Positions 14,387-23,041 of a stretch of 48,358 nt of DNA are shown here, in pieces. A program made the position numbers and the translations under genes. Position 1 is the first letter of the stretch, and each line of letters begins with the position of its first letter. This DNA comes from Bacteriovoracaceae bacterium. Lineage in GTDB: Bacteria > Bdellovibrionota > Bacteriovoracia > Bacteriovoracales > Bacteriovoracaceae. The DNA lies in NCBI GenBank assembly GCA_018675575.1, contig JABGXW010000005.1, forward strand, positions 1 through 48,358, written 5' to 3'. The notes under the pieces are model-generated. The model ran no database searches and was not told where the DNA came from. It saw nothing but the letters and a program-made list of their open reading frames with translations.

Positions 14387-15532
14387 ATGACACCAGACTT
14401 TCAAGATTTAATAAAGACTGAGTATCATCATTTAGATACCTATTATTTTAACACGGCCTACTTTGGACCAAGTCCTTACAGTGCTAAACAGAGAGTCTCG
14501 AGGGCACTACATAAAGAGCTCGACCCCTCTTATCATAATTACAATACTTGGATGGGCGTGAGTGAGCGAGTGAGAATTCAACTTGCCGGAATCATCGACT
14601 GTCATCCAGATCATGTTATGCATTCAACCTCTACCTCAGATATTATCAATATTGTGGCCAACGGATATAATTTTAAAGATGGCGATGTTGTTGCTGCTAT
14701 TGATAGAGACTACCCCTCAAATATTCTTCCTTGGATGTTGGCCGAAAAAAATGGAAAATGTAAGTTTGAGCTAATGAATTTGAAAGATGAAGTTTTGCCT
14801 ACTCCTGATTGGTTGGCAAAAAACCTTCCTAAAAAAACGAAGATTTTTAATTCTTCATTCGTTGCATTTGATACAGGTAAGAAAATTAATATCCAAGAAA
14901 TTGGTACATTCTTACGAGAAAGAGATATTCTATTCTGTCTTGACGTCACCCAAGCTCTCGGTGGTACAGATATTACTCGGGAAGAATTAAGTTACATTGA
15001 TGTGATGGCCTGCTCCTCTTACAAATGGATGCTTGGACCGTACGGACATGCTTTCGGATATTTTTCAGAAAAAGCGCAATCTCTCATTTCACACAATACT
15101 GCCAATTGGATAGTCTCACCAAAGTCTAAGGTCGTTAGTCATTTACTTGATTACACTACTGATACTTTACCAGGTGCTCGTAAGTATGATCGTGGCCAGG
15201 CATCTAACATGCTGACAATGTCTTGCCTAGAAGCGGGTCTTGAAGTACTAACCGAGTTGAGCTTACCTAAAATTAGAATGCATAATGGCGAAGTCAGAGA
15301 TTATTTTCTTGAGAATTACCCCAAAAAGAAATTTGAATTGATTACACCAGAAAATGCTATGGCCAATATTCTCTCCCTAAAAGCAAGTGGGATCGACGCT
15401 CATCACCTAGAAAGAGAACTTAAATTCAGAAATGTTGATGTCTCCGTGAGACAAGGAAACCTTAGGTTATCTTTTCACCTTTTCAATACTAAAGAACAGG
15501 TGGATACACTTTTAAAAACTATAGATATATAA
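14387..15532 (+). CDS. Class V aminotransferase-like PLP enzyme
   Basis: This is a 381-residue fold-type I PLP enzyme of the class V group (cysteine desulfurase, isopenicillin epimerase and kynureninase relatives). The Schiff-base lysine is Lys213 in ACSSYKWMLGPYG. Asp186 and Gln189 in LDVTQALGG would hold the pyridine ring and phenol oxygen. STSTSDI (around 81) supplies the phosphate cup. There is no cysteine in a desulfurase-style active loop, so a role in sulfur transfer is unlikely, and the substrate is not evident. It follows secG closely and is probably in the same transcript. It ends eight bases from the convergent HD-GYP gene. Confidence 0.82.
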   Translation: MTPDFQDLIKTEYHHLDTYYFNTAYFGPSPYSAKQRVSRALHKELDPSYHNYNTWMGVSERVRIQLAGIIDCHPDHVMHSTSTSDIINIVANGYNFKDGDVVAAIDRDYPSNILPWMLAEKNGKCKFELMNLKDEVLPTPDWLAKNLPKKTKIFNSSFVAFDTGKKINIQEIGTFLRERDILFCLDVTQALGGTDITREELSYIDVMACSSYKWMLGPYGHAFGYFSEKAQSLISHNTANWIVSPKSKVVSHLLDYTTDTLPGARKYDRGQASNMLTMSCLEAGLEVLTELSLPKIRMHNGEVRDYFLENYPKKKFELITPENAMANILSLKASGIDAHHLERELKFRNVDVSVRQGNLRLSFHLFNTKEQVDTLLKTIDI

Positions 15533-15540
15533 TGAAGATT

Positions 15541-16764
15541 TTAAGAAGCTTTTTTCTTAATACCTTTTTCAGGATTTGCATTATCATCATCTTTTAGTGA
15601 GTTGAAATCTGATTTTATTTTTCCAAATTTCTTTTGTTCCGTTTCGGCAAAAATATCCTCAGCTTGATAGTTAGGCTTATTTGTATACTCCATAAGAGGA
15701 AGCTCATCATGGGGACTACAAGGATCAAAATCTTCAGGAAGAATTTGATTCAGTTTTGCTGCTGGTTCAGTAAATTGATTTATATTGTTTTTAAAGACTT
15801 CAAAAATCTTAGGATCAATTTTCTTTCCAACTGTTTTTTCCATTAACTGCAATGCCTCAGAAATAGGCATCACATTATGGTATGATCTCTTTGTAGTGAT
15901 CGCGTCAAAAAAGTCTGCAATTGCAGTTATTCTTGCTAATACATGTATATCAGTGCCTCCAATCTTTTTCGGATAGCCGGTACCATTATAGTTTTCATGG
16001 TGTTCGTAAATAATTCTTTTGATGACATTAAAATCAACTCCCGCCATCTCATAGCAACTTTCGTTCTCTTCTAATAATTCTTTTCCATAGGCTGGATGTT
16101 TTTTAATCTCGTCAAACTCTTCATCTGTTAATTTTCCTGGATTATTGATAATGTTGGTTGGTATCTTAATTTTTCCTAAGTCATGTAATAGCCCACCTAA
16201 GCCGGCCATAGTGACTTCCTCTCGAGTTGCAGATGGCCTTAAAGCTTTAAAAATAGAGATACAGTACATGGATACATTTATACTATGATCATAGGTATAA
16301 AAATCATGAAAGCTAAGGCTTCCAATTAGCTCTTGTACTTTCTTTACATCATAGTCGTTAATCACATCGATCATTGATTCAACAGAATCTCGACAACCCG
16401 ATATTGCCTCTCCCAATAATTCAGTGGTAAATTCTTTTGATTCATCAAAGATATTGTTTAAATAAATAATTGCAGAATCTTTTATCACTTCAGTTTTTTC
16501 TTGAGAAGAAACATTCTCACAATCAATTAAACTTTTTAGATAAAAGTCTCTTTGACTTTCTAAAATATAGAGCTGGTAATATTTCTTTTTAAAAGTTGCA
16601 ACATCATCAGTTGTTAAAACTCCACCAAGAGGAAAAACCCTAATAAACTTTTCTTTATCTTTTATGCCAGACGAATTGATATATAGATCATAGGGTATTG
16701 AAGTTTGTGTAATTACAAAATCAAAAGATATGGAAAAAAATGTTTTTGTGGGGTGTCCAATCAT
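15541..16764 (-). CDS. HD-GYP domain protein, probable cyclic-di-GMP phosphodiesterase
   Basis: This 407-residue protein has an unrecognised N-terminal region of about 140 residues, then a complete HD-GYP domain (about 145-330). The metal/catalytic elements are present: LLHDLGKIKIP with His194-Asp195, the following KKHPAYG, then EHHENYNGTGYPKK with the GYP triplet at 263-265, and ITAIADFFDAIT. Complete motifs suggest an active enzyme that lowers c-di-GMP, a messenger tied to motility and to lifestyle switching in this group of bacteria. There is no signal peptide or membrane helix. The C-terminal 75 residues are polar and probably disordered. No Shine-Dalgarno precedes the ATG; CGATAA lies six bases upstream of it. 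Confidence 0.9.
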   Translation of the reverse strand: MIGHPTKTFFSISFDFVITQTSIPYDLYINSSGIKDKEKFIRVFPLGGVLTTDDVATFKKKYYQLYILESQRDFYLKSLIDCENVSSQEKTEVIKDSAIIYLNNIFDESKEFTTELLGEAISGCRDSVESMIDVINDYDVKKVQELIGSLSFHDFYTYDHSINVSMYCISIFKALRPSATREEVTMAGLGGLLHDLGKIKIPTNIINNPGKLTDEEFDEIKKHPAYGKELLEENESCYEMAGVDFNVIKRIIYEHHENYNGTGYPKKIGGTDIHVLARITAIADFFDAITTKRSYHNVMPISEALQLMEKTVGKKIDPKIFEVFKNNINQFTEPAAKLNQILPEDFDPCSPHDELPLMEYTNKPNYQAEDIFAETEQKKFGKIKSDFNSLKDDDNANPEKGIKKKAS

Positions 16765-16817
16765 GCTAACTTATCGGTAATAGGGGGCAGAAACTAAGAA
16801 GTATTGTTAAAACTTGA

Positions 16818-16843
16818 TGCCTAATAATTGATCTTCCTAGGCA
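16818..16843. promoter_or_regulatory. Inverted repeat between HD-GYP and ceramidase-like genes
   Basis: TGCCTA (16818-16823) and TAGGCA (16838-16843) are inverted copies separated by 14 bp, followed by a run of nine A on the plus strand. The run is on the wrong side for a terminator on either strand, so an operator or a chance palindrome are the alternatives. Confidence 0.2.
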
Positions 16844-16943
16844 AAAAAAAACCTTATTCCAACAGCTTAGGGTGACTGCGAGAGGGTTTTACTAGAATAA
16901 ATATCTATTGTAGAGTAGGCCATAGAGTTATGGAGAATTAATA

Positions 16944-18689
16944 ATGGAATTTTTAGTTGGCCGAGGAAAGAGTGACATTACTCCGTTTATTCCAGGGATC
17001 GTCATGCTTGGTTATGGCAACCCTAAAAACACTGTCATCAGTGTAGATACTCCGATTTCTGTAAGAACATTTTGGATTAAGTCCCAATCATCGTTAAAGC
17101 AGTTTCTATTTATCAATTTAGAAATTTGTTTTATTACTCAGGCATTAGTAGATGATGTATGGCAAAGAATTGAAAATGAATTTGCTGATCACAAATTAAA
17201 TAGAAGTCAAATTATTTTTTCTGCCCAACATACACATTCTGCACCATCTGGGTACACACATTATACAATCTATAATACTCCCACAGAAGGGTTTTCATCC
17301 GCAGTCCTTAATACATTAGTAAATGGAATCATCGATAGTTTAAAAAAGGCCCAGCAGGAATTCGTTGCTTCAGAACTCACGTTAAAAAAGGGAATTATTG
17401 ATCTAGACGTAGATATTTCCTACAACAGATCGCTCAAGGCACATAATAATAATGAGGAAGTTACAACATCATTAAAAAAAGAAGAACAAAGCCAGGCTGT
17501 AAACAAACAAATGAACATTCTTGAATTTAAGGACGAGCGGGGCCTTTCAGGTGTAATCACTTATTTTGCAGTTCATTGTACCAATATTTTATGGACCAAT
17601 CATTATATTTCTCCCGGTAATAAAGGTTATGCTTCAATTTATCTAGAAGAAGAAATAAATAAACAAACTGGTAGAAAAGATTTTATCGCTGCATTTAATC
17701 AAGGAGATGCTGGAGATGTATCTCCTATTTACTCCCCCCCTTGGTGGCAAGCATTTATACCCCGTAATGATTTGAAAATGATAAAACTTTCAAAAGAGAA
17801 TGGGCATAAGCAATTTACTGAGGCAATAAATTTTTTAAATAATAATGGAATTAAATTAACTGACGATGACATGGATTCGGAACTCATCTATATTGATATG
17901 AGTAATGTTTTATGTGACAAAAAACATCTTCCAAAAAAATATCAACATATTGAGGCACGAACATCACCAGGCTGTCTGGGAGTGGCATTCATCAGAGGTT
18001 CAGAAGGTGCTGGCATCGTTACCCCTCTCGCTTGGATTGTTATCGCTGCTACTTTAATTGTAAAGTATGTAGAGCTTTTTTTAACATTATTTAAATCTGA
18101 AAAATGGTCTGCTCAGATAAAGAGAAAATACTCATCACAAGATCCAAAAAAGATATTCGTCGAAACTGGTTCTAAGAAAATACTTGGGACGAGTAATGTT
18201 TTAAATTTGATTGTCCCAAGCTTTGTCGACGCTTCAATAAAGTATTTCAAAAAAATATACAAGCAGGGTTCAGCGAGGGAACACACCTGGACTCAACATA
18301 TCCTCCCAATCCAAATTAGCAATATTGGGGGATACTACTTTGTAGGAATCCCAGCTGAGACAACCACCATGTCCGGAAAAAGAATACGCAAAGCTTTAAG
18401 AGATGTCTTTTCAAATAAAGACAACTTTAAGGATGTCATCCTATGTCCATATTCAAATTCTTATTGCGGATATATTACGACACCAGAAGAATACGAGAAA
18501 CAAGAATATGAAGGAGGTCACACTTTGTTTGGGAAATGGACTCAACCAGGATTTCAAACGGAGCTCGTAAAGCTTGCAGAAGAAATGTTAAAACCAAAAG
18601 CTGAAAGAAACTTAAATAGAGACTTATCCCCGCCATTATTCTCTGATTATGAATTGAGTATTAGGTCTCTTAATCAAACTAATCTTTAA
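16944..18689 (+). CDS. Neutral/alkaline ceramidase-family protein
   Basis: This 581-residue protein matches the neutral ceramidase (N-acylsphingosine amidohydrolase) group: the opening VGRGKSDITP, zinc motif QHTHSAPSGYTHY (His96, His98), AVHCTNI, and the nucleophile block NQGDAGDVSPI. A GIPAETTTMSG segment and a late CPYSNSYCGYITTPEEYE, both typical for the family, are also present. Characterised bacterial ceramidases are secreted, but no signal peptide is seen here. A strongly hydrophobic stretch (about 370-390, LAWIVIAATLIVKYVELFL) interrupts the core, which may anchor it to membrane. Substrates could be sphingolipids or acyl-amino lipids. A GGAG ribosome site precedes the ATG by eight bases. 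It stands alone between oppositely oriented genes. Confidence 0.85.
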   Translation: MEFLVGRGKSDITPFIPGIVMLGYGNPKNTVISVDTPISVRTFWIKSQSSLKQFLFINLEICFITQALVDDVWQRIENEFADHKLNRSQIIFSAQHTHSAPSGYTHYTIYNTPTEGFSSAVLNTLVNGIIDSLKKAQQEFVASELTLKKGIIDLDVDISYNRSLKAHNNNEEVTTSLKKEEQSQAVNKQMNILEFKDERGLSGVITYFAVHCTNILWTNHYISPGNKGYASIYLEEEINKQTGRKDFIAAFNQGDAGDVSPIYSPPWWQAFIPRNDLKMIKLSKENGHKQFTEAINFLNNNGIKLTDDDMDSELIYIDMSNVLCDKKHLPKKYQHIEARTSPGCLGVAFIRGSEGAGIVTPLAWIVIAATLIVKYVELFLTLFKSEKWSAQIKRKYSSQDPKKIFVETGSKKILGTSNVLNLIVPSFVDASIKYFKKIYKQGSAREHTWTQHILPIQISNIGGYYFVGIPAETTTMSGKRIRKALRDVFSNKDNFKDVILCPYSNSYCGYITTPEEYEKQEYEGGHTLFGKWTQPGFQTELVKLAEEMLKPKAERNLNRDLSPPLFSDYELSIRSLNQTNL

Positions 18690-18804
18690 ATGTCGCCAGG
18701 TGTGCCCCTCTGATCTATGCAAGGAAAAAGTTTTATTGAAAACAAAATCAGACTGCTTAATTACCTCGAAAAATAACAACCATGTCTGAAAGGGAAATTT
18801 ATCT

Positions 18805-19635
18805 CTATATTTTTGTATTCTTATGTTTTAAACAAAAAGATAACCCCGGTTTTAACTGCGCCAGCTGACATTTACTTTTATGGGTCAATACTCCAAGTTT
18901 TGGGTAGCCACCAATAGTTTGGCAATCATTTAAAAGAGCAATAATCTTACGTTCATTTATTACTTGCAAAGAGCCAATGGCAATTCCTTCAGAGCGAATT
19001 GCTTGACCACAATATTTAACCCCTTCCCCCTCTAAAAAGATTCCCATGCGATCAAAGCGGTTTTCTTTCGTAAAATTCAATTCAGAATATTTAAAATAAG
19101 AGTTCTGGTAAGAAGGAAAATACTCTAGTTGATTTGGATTTAATTCCAGAGGGAGAATCTCATTTGCTAATATGCTCGCACTGTTTTGAACATATTTAAA
19201 ATTTTGAGAATTATAATCATGAAATAAACTTCGTTCTCTTTGGGGAATACTCACCGAGTTAAAATACTTCGGGCCCTTGAACCCTCCAAGAATTCCTAAA
19301 TAACTAATTAATCCATTTCTAGGTCCACTAGACTTAAGCAGATTTCCTGATGTGATTTTGTATATGGTATTAGGTGAAATGGGTTGATTGTTTAATGTGA
19401 AGTTTAAGTCAGCTCCCGTAAGAGAGATCGTGGTATCATAAGTAAATTCAAACTGAAACCCTCCTAGGATGATTTCTATGGCAGGCGAGTTTCTAGGATT
19501 ATTTAAAAGTATGTTAGCATTAGTGAAAGATATTTCATCTAGTGCCCCGCCCTTAGAATGGCCAAGCTCGCGGCCTTGAGTTCGACCGTTGTCTTGTAGA
19601 GTGATCCCCGGATGAGGATTTTCTAGCCTAATCAT
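18805..19635 (-). CDS. pxpC: 5-oxoprolinase subunit C (PxpC/KipA)
   Basis: This 276-residue member of the biotin-dependent carboxylase-like AHS2 family, with PxpA and PxpB, forms the ATP-dependent enzyme that opens 5-oxoproline to glutamate. The opening of the family is clear: TLQDNGRTQGRELGHSKGGALD, followed by NILLNNPRNSPAIEIILGG and the SLTGAD strand. The LGILGGF segment and the late VINERKIIALLNDCQTIGGYPKLG are also typical. It starts within the last four bases of the pxpA-pxpB fusion gene, so the two are coupled. Confidence 0.93.
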   Translation of the reverse strand: MIRLENPHPGITLQDNGRTQGRELGHSKGGALDEISFTNANILLNNPRNSPAIEIILGGFQFEFTYDTTISLTGADLNFTLNNQPISPNTIYKITSGNLLKSSGPRNGLISYLGILGGFKGPKYFNSVSIPQRERSLFHDYNSQNFKYVQNSASILANEILPLELNPNQLEYFPSYQNSYFKYSELNFTKENRFDRMGIFLEGEGVKYCGQAIRSEGIAIGSLQVINERKIIALLNDCQTIGGYPKLGVLTHKSKCQLAQLKPGLSFCLKHKNTKI

Positions 19636-20945
19636 AATACCCCACCCATTTTTTTAAACTCTTCTTTAGTAATTGATCGAAATCGAATTTTTTGAGCAAC
19701 TCTATAATCAATTAACAATTTTCCGTTTCTGTCGAAAAAGTCTAATGGAGTTTTTCCAATTTGATGCCAACCCCCCGGACTTTCTAAGGGGTAAATAGCA
19801 GTTTGCCCTTCCGCAATTGCCAAAGTTTTTGCGGGAACTATACTCAGTTCTTCTTTACGGGGTAGTCGAAGAGTGTGAGGCAAATCTCCTAAATAAGCAA
19901 AGCCTGGTAGAAACCCAATGGCATAATTATAATAACTGGTTTCACTATGGAGTTTTATTAATTCTTTTGGACTTATATTTAATAGCTCGGCAGTTTTTTC
20001 TAGGTCCATTGAATAATAGATGGGAATTTCTAAAACACTCTTTTTGGAGTCAAGGATAGACCCTTCAAACTGTGAAATAAAACTTTCTATTTGCTGTAAT
20101 TGCCCTGTCGTTCCTTTGGGAAATTCTAAAAAAATAGTTTCATAGGAGGGAACCAGTACTAGATCGGTAAAGTTCGTTTTTAATCCATCTACTAATTCGA
20201 AAATATTTCGACAATTATTAATTAGATAAGCATTTTCACTTAAACGAACTACCTTTTCTGTTTTTAATTGTGAAATAACCTCGACCAAAGTTTGGTTATC
20301 ACAATGAATACAGAGGGTTTCAAATTCTATGTTTATCAGGGTTCCATTATTTGTTTTAACTTTACCTTGCTTTAACAACTCAAATTGTTCAAAAATTAGT
20401 TGACTCGATTCAAATACCGCACCTTTTTCAGTTCTTGAGAGCAGACAACCATTGTCTTGATATCTGCGATCGAGAAATGCTTCGATAATATAATGTTCAC
20501 TTTTTTCAGCAGAATATTGTGTCACTAGATTAATCTTATTAGAAAATTCAATTCGCACTTCTTCAACAATTTTTTGTATTTCTTGATCCCGCAACATATC
20601 TAGGTAAAGGGCGCCGTGAGGTTTTATATAATCAAGTCTGCCCCCCTGTTTGGTAACTCTTTCATTGAGCCAATTAAGCTGAGATAAAAGATGTTGCTTT
20701 AATTCATGCGGGGGAAGTTTAAGGGATTTTCTTCCAAAGTTTTCACGGTCGGGATAAGAGGGGTGGGCCCCGATTAGCAAATTCGCTGCGAGGCAAATTT
20801 CAATAGTCTCGAGAATATGTTCCTCACTTCCTGCATGGGCCCCACAGGAAATATTCGCCATGTGAATATAGGGGGCTACCGCATAGGCGACATTTCTGTC
20901 CTGGAAAAAAACACCCTCTCCTAAATCTGCATTAAACTTTATCAT
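19632..20945 (-). CDS. 5-oxoprolinase PxpA-PxpB fusion
   Basis: One frame carries two proteins that are normally separate. The N-terminal half (about 225 residues) is PxpA/LamB-YcsF: IKFNADLGEG at the very start, then ANISCGAHAGSEEH, LIGAHPSYPDRENFGR and YIKPHGALY. The C-terminal half is PxpB/KipI (AHS1): VVRLSENAYLI, LVPSYETIFLEF, YNYAIGFLPGFAYLGDLP and the end block QTAIYPLESPGGWHQIGKTP. The longest frame begins at 20990, but the ATG at 20945 is preferred because PxpA proteins begin right before the NADLGEG motif. There is no strong ribosome site for either. The fused chain plus PxpC would make the full 5-oxoprolinase, detoxifying a damage product of glutamine and glutathione. Confidence 0.92.
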   Translation of the reverse strand: MIKFNADLGEGVFFQDRNVAYAVAPYIHMANISCGAHAGSEEHILETIEICLAANLLIGAHPSYPDRENFGRKSLKLPPHELKQHLLSQLNWLNERVTKQGGRLDYIKPHGALYLDMLRDQEIQKIVEEVRIEFSNKINLVTQYSAEKSEHYIIEAFLDRRYQDNGCLLSRTEKGAVFESSQLIFEQFELLKQGKVKTNNGTLINIEFETLCIHCDNQTLVEVISQLKTEKVVRLSENAYLINNCRNIFELVDGLKTNFTDLVLVPSYETIFLEFPKGTTGQLQQIESFISQFEGSILDSKKSVLEIPIYYSMDLEKTAELLNISPKELIKLHSETSYYNYAIGFLPGFAYLGDLPHTLRLPRKEELSIVPAKTLAIAEGQTAIYPLESPGGWHQIGKTPLDFFDRNGKLLIDYRVAQKIRFRSITKEEFKKMGGVL

Positions 20946-21241
20946 TTTTACCAAATCTATTAGCTTCTTTATCCTCAAGATAGTCTGCATGAGTTATTCT
21001 ATTTTACTGTATTTGCATCTATTGAAAACTCATAAAAACGAAAAACAATGGAATCGTAAGATTTCAGAATCACCTTAATGTGGAGTAAATTTCTACGTTG
21101 ATTGAAGCCTATAGGACATAAAAGCTTGTATCTAGAAGAGATCATTATAATCCAATCAAAAAATCAAACAAATGTAAAAGTATTCTTTCGCAATGGAATA
21201 AATGAGTCCATAATAACTGGAAAATAAAATGAGGAGTCTAT
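20946..21241. other. Divergent intergenic region between pxpAB and yceI
   Basis: This 296-bp AT-rich stretch has no coding frame. It should hold promoters for the minus-strand pxpAB-pxpC pair and for yceI. A TATAAT occurs near 21150 on the plus strand, but no convincing -35 stands at the right distance. A GAGGAG ribosome site before 21242 belongs to yceI. Confidence 0.5.
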
Positions 21242-21781
21242 ATGAAAAAATTATTAATATCATTATTATCTTTTTTCTTGGTTTTTTCTGCTTTTGCTAT
21301 TGATGTGGATTTAGAAAAATCAAAATTTAAATGGATTGGAAAAAAAGTAACTGGTAAACATTACGGAACGATTGGATTAAAGTCTGCGAAGTTGCAAGAT
21401 ACCAAAGGAGTCTTATCATCTGGTATTTTTGAAATAGATCTGTCCACTATCTCCGTTTCTGATTTGCAGGGAGAATTAAAGCAAAAACTAGAAGGTCATT
21501 TAAGGTCAAAAGACTTTTTTAATGTTGGAAAGTTTCCAACAGCAGAGCTTAACATATCTTCACTCAAAAACGGGAAACTAATTGGCTCTTTAAAAATAAA
21601 AGGAAAGAAGAACGCTATTAAGACAACTTACATTCTAAAGAATAAAACATATTTAGGTAAACTCAAATTTGATAGAACGAAGTTTGATATGATCTATAAG
21701 TCCGGTGATTATTTTAAAAGTTTAGGTGATAAAATGATCTATAATGAAATTGAAATCGAATTTAAAGTTGTTCTTAAATAA
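21242..21781 (+). CDS. YceI-family periplasmic lipid-binding protein
   Basis: This 179-residue protein has a clear signal peptide (MKKLLISLLSFFLVFSAFA) followed by a YceI-like beta-barrel of the lipocalin type, which binds isoprenoid chains. Typical features are the beginning LEKSKFKWIGKKVTGKHYGTI, FEIDLSTISVSDL, the HLRSKDFFNVGKFPTAEL segment and the late LKFDRTKFDMIY. A GAGGAG ribosome site lies six bases before the ATG. It is monocistronic and ends at a strong terminator shared with ssb. Confidence 0.9.
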   Translation: MKKLLISLLSFFLVFSAFAIDVDLEKSKFKWIGKKVTGKHYGTIGLKSAKLQDTKGVLSSGIFEIDLSTISVSDLQGELKQKLEGHLRSKDFFNVGKFPTAELNISSLKNGKLIGSLKIKGKKNAIKTTYILKNKTYLGKLKFDRTKFDMIYKSGDYFKSLGDKMIYNEIEIEFKVVLK

Positions 21782-21838
21782 GGAAACTACAAAACTCCCA
21801 TTGTGCTCGTCACTATTTATCATATAGTTTTTTCTTAA

Positions 21839-21870
21839 AAAAAAGAGCTCTCTTTCGGGAGCCCTTTTTT
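21839..21870. terminator. Bidirectional rho-independent terminator between yceI and ssb
   Basis: A stem formed by AAAAAAGAGCTCTC and GGGAGCCCTTTTTT around a TTTC loop, with one mismatch and one G-T pair, is flanked by A-runs and T-runs. It can stop yceI transcripts on the plus strand and ssb transcripts on the minus strand, where the T-run is even longer. Confidence 0.85.
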
Positions 21871-21902
21871 ATTTTATAACTAAAATGAATAATTTTTAAT
21901 CT

Positions 21903-22361
21903 CTAAAACGGGATATCATCTGCTGTAAAATTAGCATCTGTAGCGACGTCATAGTCCTGGCTCATTGCGCTATCACTCTCAGGCCTTTCTTGATTCATTC
22001 CCGGAGCTTGGTACTCACCTTTACCTGCTGATGCTTGGCCACCAATAAACTGAACATTTTTTGCATTAATTTCAGTTGTGTATCTTTTTTGACCATCTTT
22101 ACCTTCCCAAGATCTTGTTTGAAGAGTTCCCTCTACAAATGCCTGACGACCTTTAGATAGGTACTGGTTACATAATTCACCAAGTTTTCCCCAAACAACA
22201 ATTCTATGCCATTCAGTTCTTTCTTGCTTTTGCCCAGATTTGTCTGACCATGATTCAGTTGTTGCAAGTGAAAAATTACAAACAGCTGACCCAGATGGCG
22301 TGTATTTTAATTCTGGTTCTTGTCCTAGTCTTCCTAAAAGCATGACCTTATTTAAGCTCAT
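21903..22361 (-). CDS. ssb: Single-stranded DNA-binding protein
   Basis: This 152-residue SSB starts [21 protein letters not shown] and has a complete OB fold (about 1-108), with [28 protein letters not shown] and the [17 protein letters not shown] strand. A Gln/Gly/Ser-rich linker leads to the acidic C-terminal tip DDIPF, which recruits partner proteins in replication and repair. A GGAG ribosome site precedes the ATG. It stands alone with a dyad in its leader or promoter region. Confidence 0.97.
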   Translation of the reverse strand: MSLNKVMLLGRLGQEPELKYTPSGSAVCNFSLATTESWSDKSGQKQERTEWHRIVVWGKLGELCNQYLSKGRQAFVEGTLQTRSWEGKDGQKRYTTEINAKNVQFIGGQASAGKGEYQAPGMNQERPESDSAMSQDYDVATDANFTADDIPF

Positions 22362-22383
22362 ATACTCTCCATTTTGAAATTCA

Positions 22384-22412
22384 CAGTAAGTACTTTTGTC
22401 TCTTTCTTACTG
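22384..22412. promoter_or_regulatory. Dyad upstream of ssb
   Basis: CAGTAAG (22384-22390) and CTTACTG (22406-22412) are perfect inverted arms with a 15-bp spacer, about 22 bp before the ssb start. It could be an operator or fold in the 5' leader. It does not match the LexA boxes of Escherichia or Bacillus. A possible promoter further upstream on the minus strand reads TTTGCA, 16 bp, TATAAC. Confidence 0.3.
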
Positions 22413-22550
22413 CTACAGTTTTGTTAATTACAAGCTGTCACCTTATAATTTTGTCTCCAGTTATAGAAGATAAAAATACTCTGCAAACAAAGAGATTTGT
22501 TAGCAATGCGTAAAGCTATTGATAAGAAAGGGGGACTTTATCTTAAATAT

Positions 22551-23006
22551 TTAGAAATAAGCTTGGCCATCAACATTATCTGCATCAGGAATCTCTGAAG
22601 TTTGTGGGAGAGCTTTTTCAACCTCTTCTGATTCTTCTTGTGCCTTTACTTGCCAAAATTCATCCACAAGCTTTCTTGCGATTTTGATGTCTTTTCGATA
22701 CCAAGAAGCATCGAATCCACAATGAGGACATGGAATTTCTTTACGAAAGTTTGCCCTAAAACTAATTTCGAAAGCAGTCCAGATTGCAAAAAATGAATAA
22801 AGAGATTCAAAACCCATAAACGGATAAAGAAATAATGAAGTAAAAAGTGTCACGATAATAATTTGTCCGTAATTTTTAAGACTTAATTTATGACCAAGAG
22901 AAAATGCTCTTTCAGTTTTACAAAGAGGACAAAAAAACTGTTCGTGAGCTGTTTTAAATTTATAAGGTCTAAAGTCAGGATTGAATTTTTTTCTTGCTTC
23001 ATTCAT
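22551..23006 (-). CDS. Membrane protein with two CxxC zinc-ribbon halves
   Basis: This is a 151-residue protein with a basic N terminus. A first cysteine pair sits in FFCPLCKTE, two close hydrophobic segments follow (about residues 48-82, IIIVTLFTSLFLYPFMGF and FFAIWTAFEI), then a second pair in EIPCPHCGFDASWY and an acidic C-terminal tail. The two CxxC motifs could join into one zinc ribbon if both ends face the cytoplasm, which two membrane crossings would allow. The family is not recognised. A promoter lies directly before the ATG and there is no ribosome site, suggesting leaderless expression. Confidence 0.7.
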   Translation of the reverse strand: MNEARKKFNPDFRPYKFKTAHEQFFCPLCKTERAFSLGHKLSLKNYGQIIIVTLFTSLFLYPFMGFESLYSFFAIWTAFEISFRANFRKEIPCPHCGFDASWYRKDIKIARKLVDEFWQVKAQEESEEVEKALPQTSEIPDADNVDGQAYF

Positions 23007-23012
23007 AGTTAT

Positions 23013-23041
23013 ATTTTATCAGTTCCCATCATTTATTTAAA
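23013..23041 (-). promoter_or_regulatory. Candidate leaderless promoter of the zinc-ribbon membrane protein gene
   Basis: On the minus strand TTTAAA (23041-23036) and TAAAAT (23018-23013) are separated by exactly 17 bp. The -10 ends six bases before the ATG at 23006, and no Shine-Dalgarno is present in between. Confidence 0.45.

Noticed and set aside
15541-15560. TTAAGAA / TTCTTAA inverted repeat between the aminotransferase and HD-GYP genes as a terminator
   Set aside because: The stem is AT-only and the stop codon of the HD-GYP gene lies within it; it is too weak to call a terminator with confidence.
16765-16943. c-di-GMP riboswitch next to the HD-GYP gene
   Set aside because: No GEMM core motifs (GCAAACC, GACGCAAAG and the matching 3' block) are visible in this gap or near the 23-kb hairpin.
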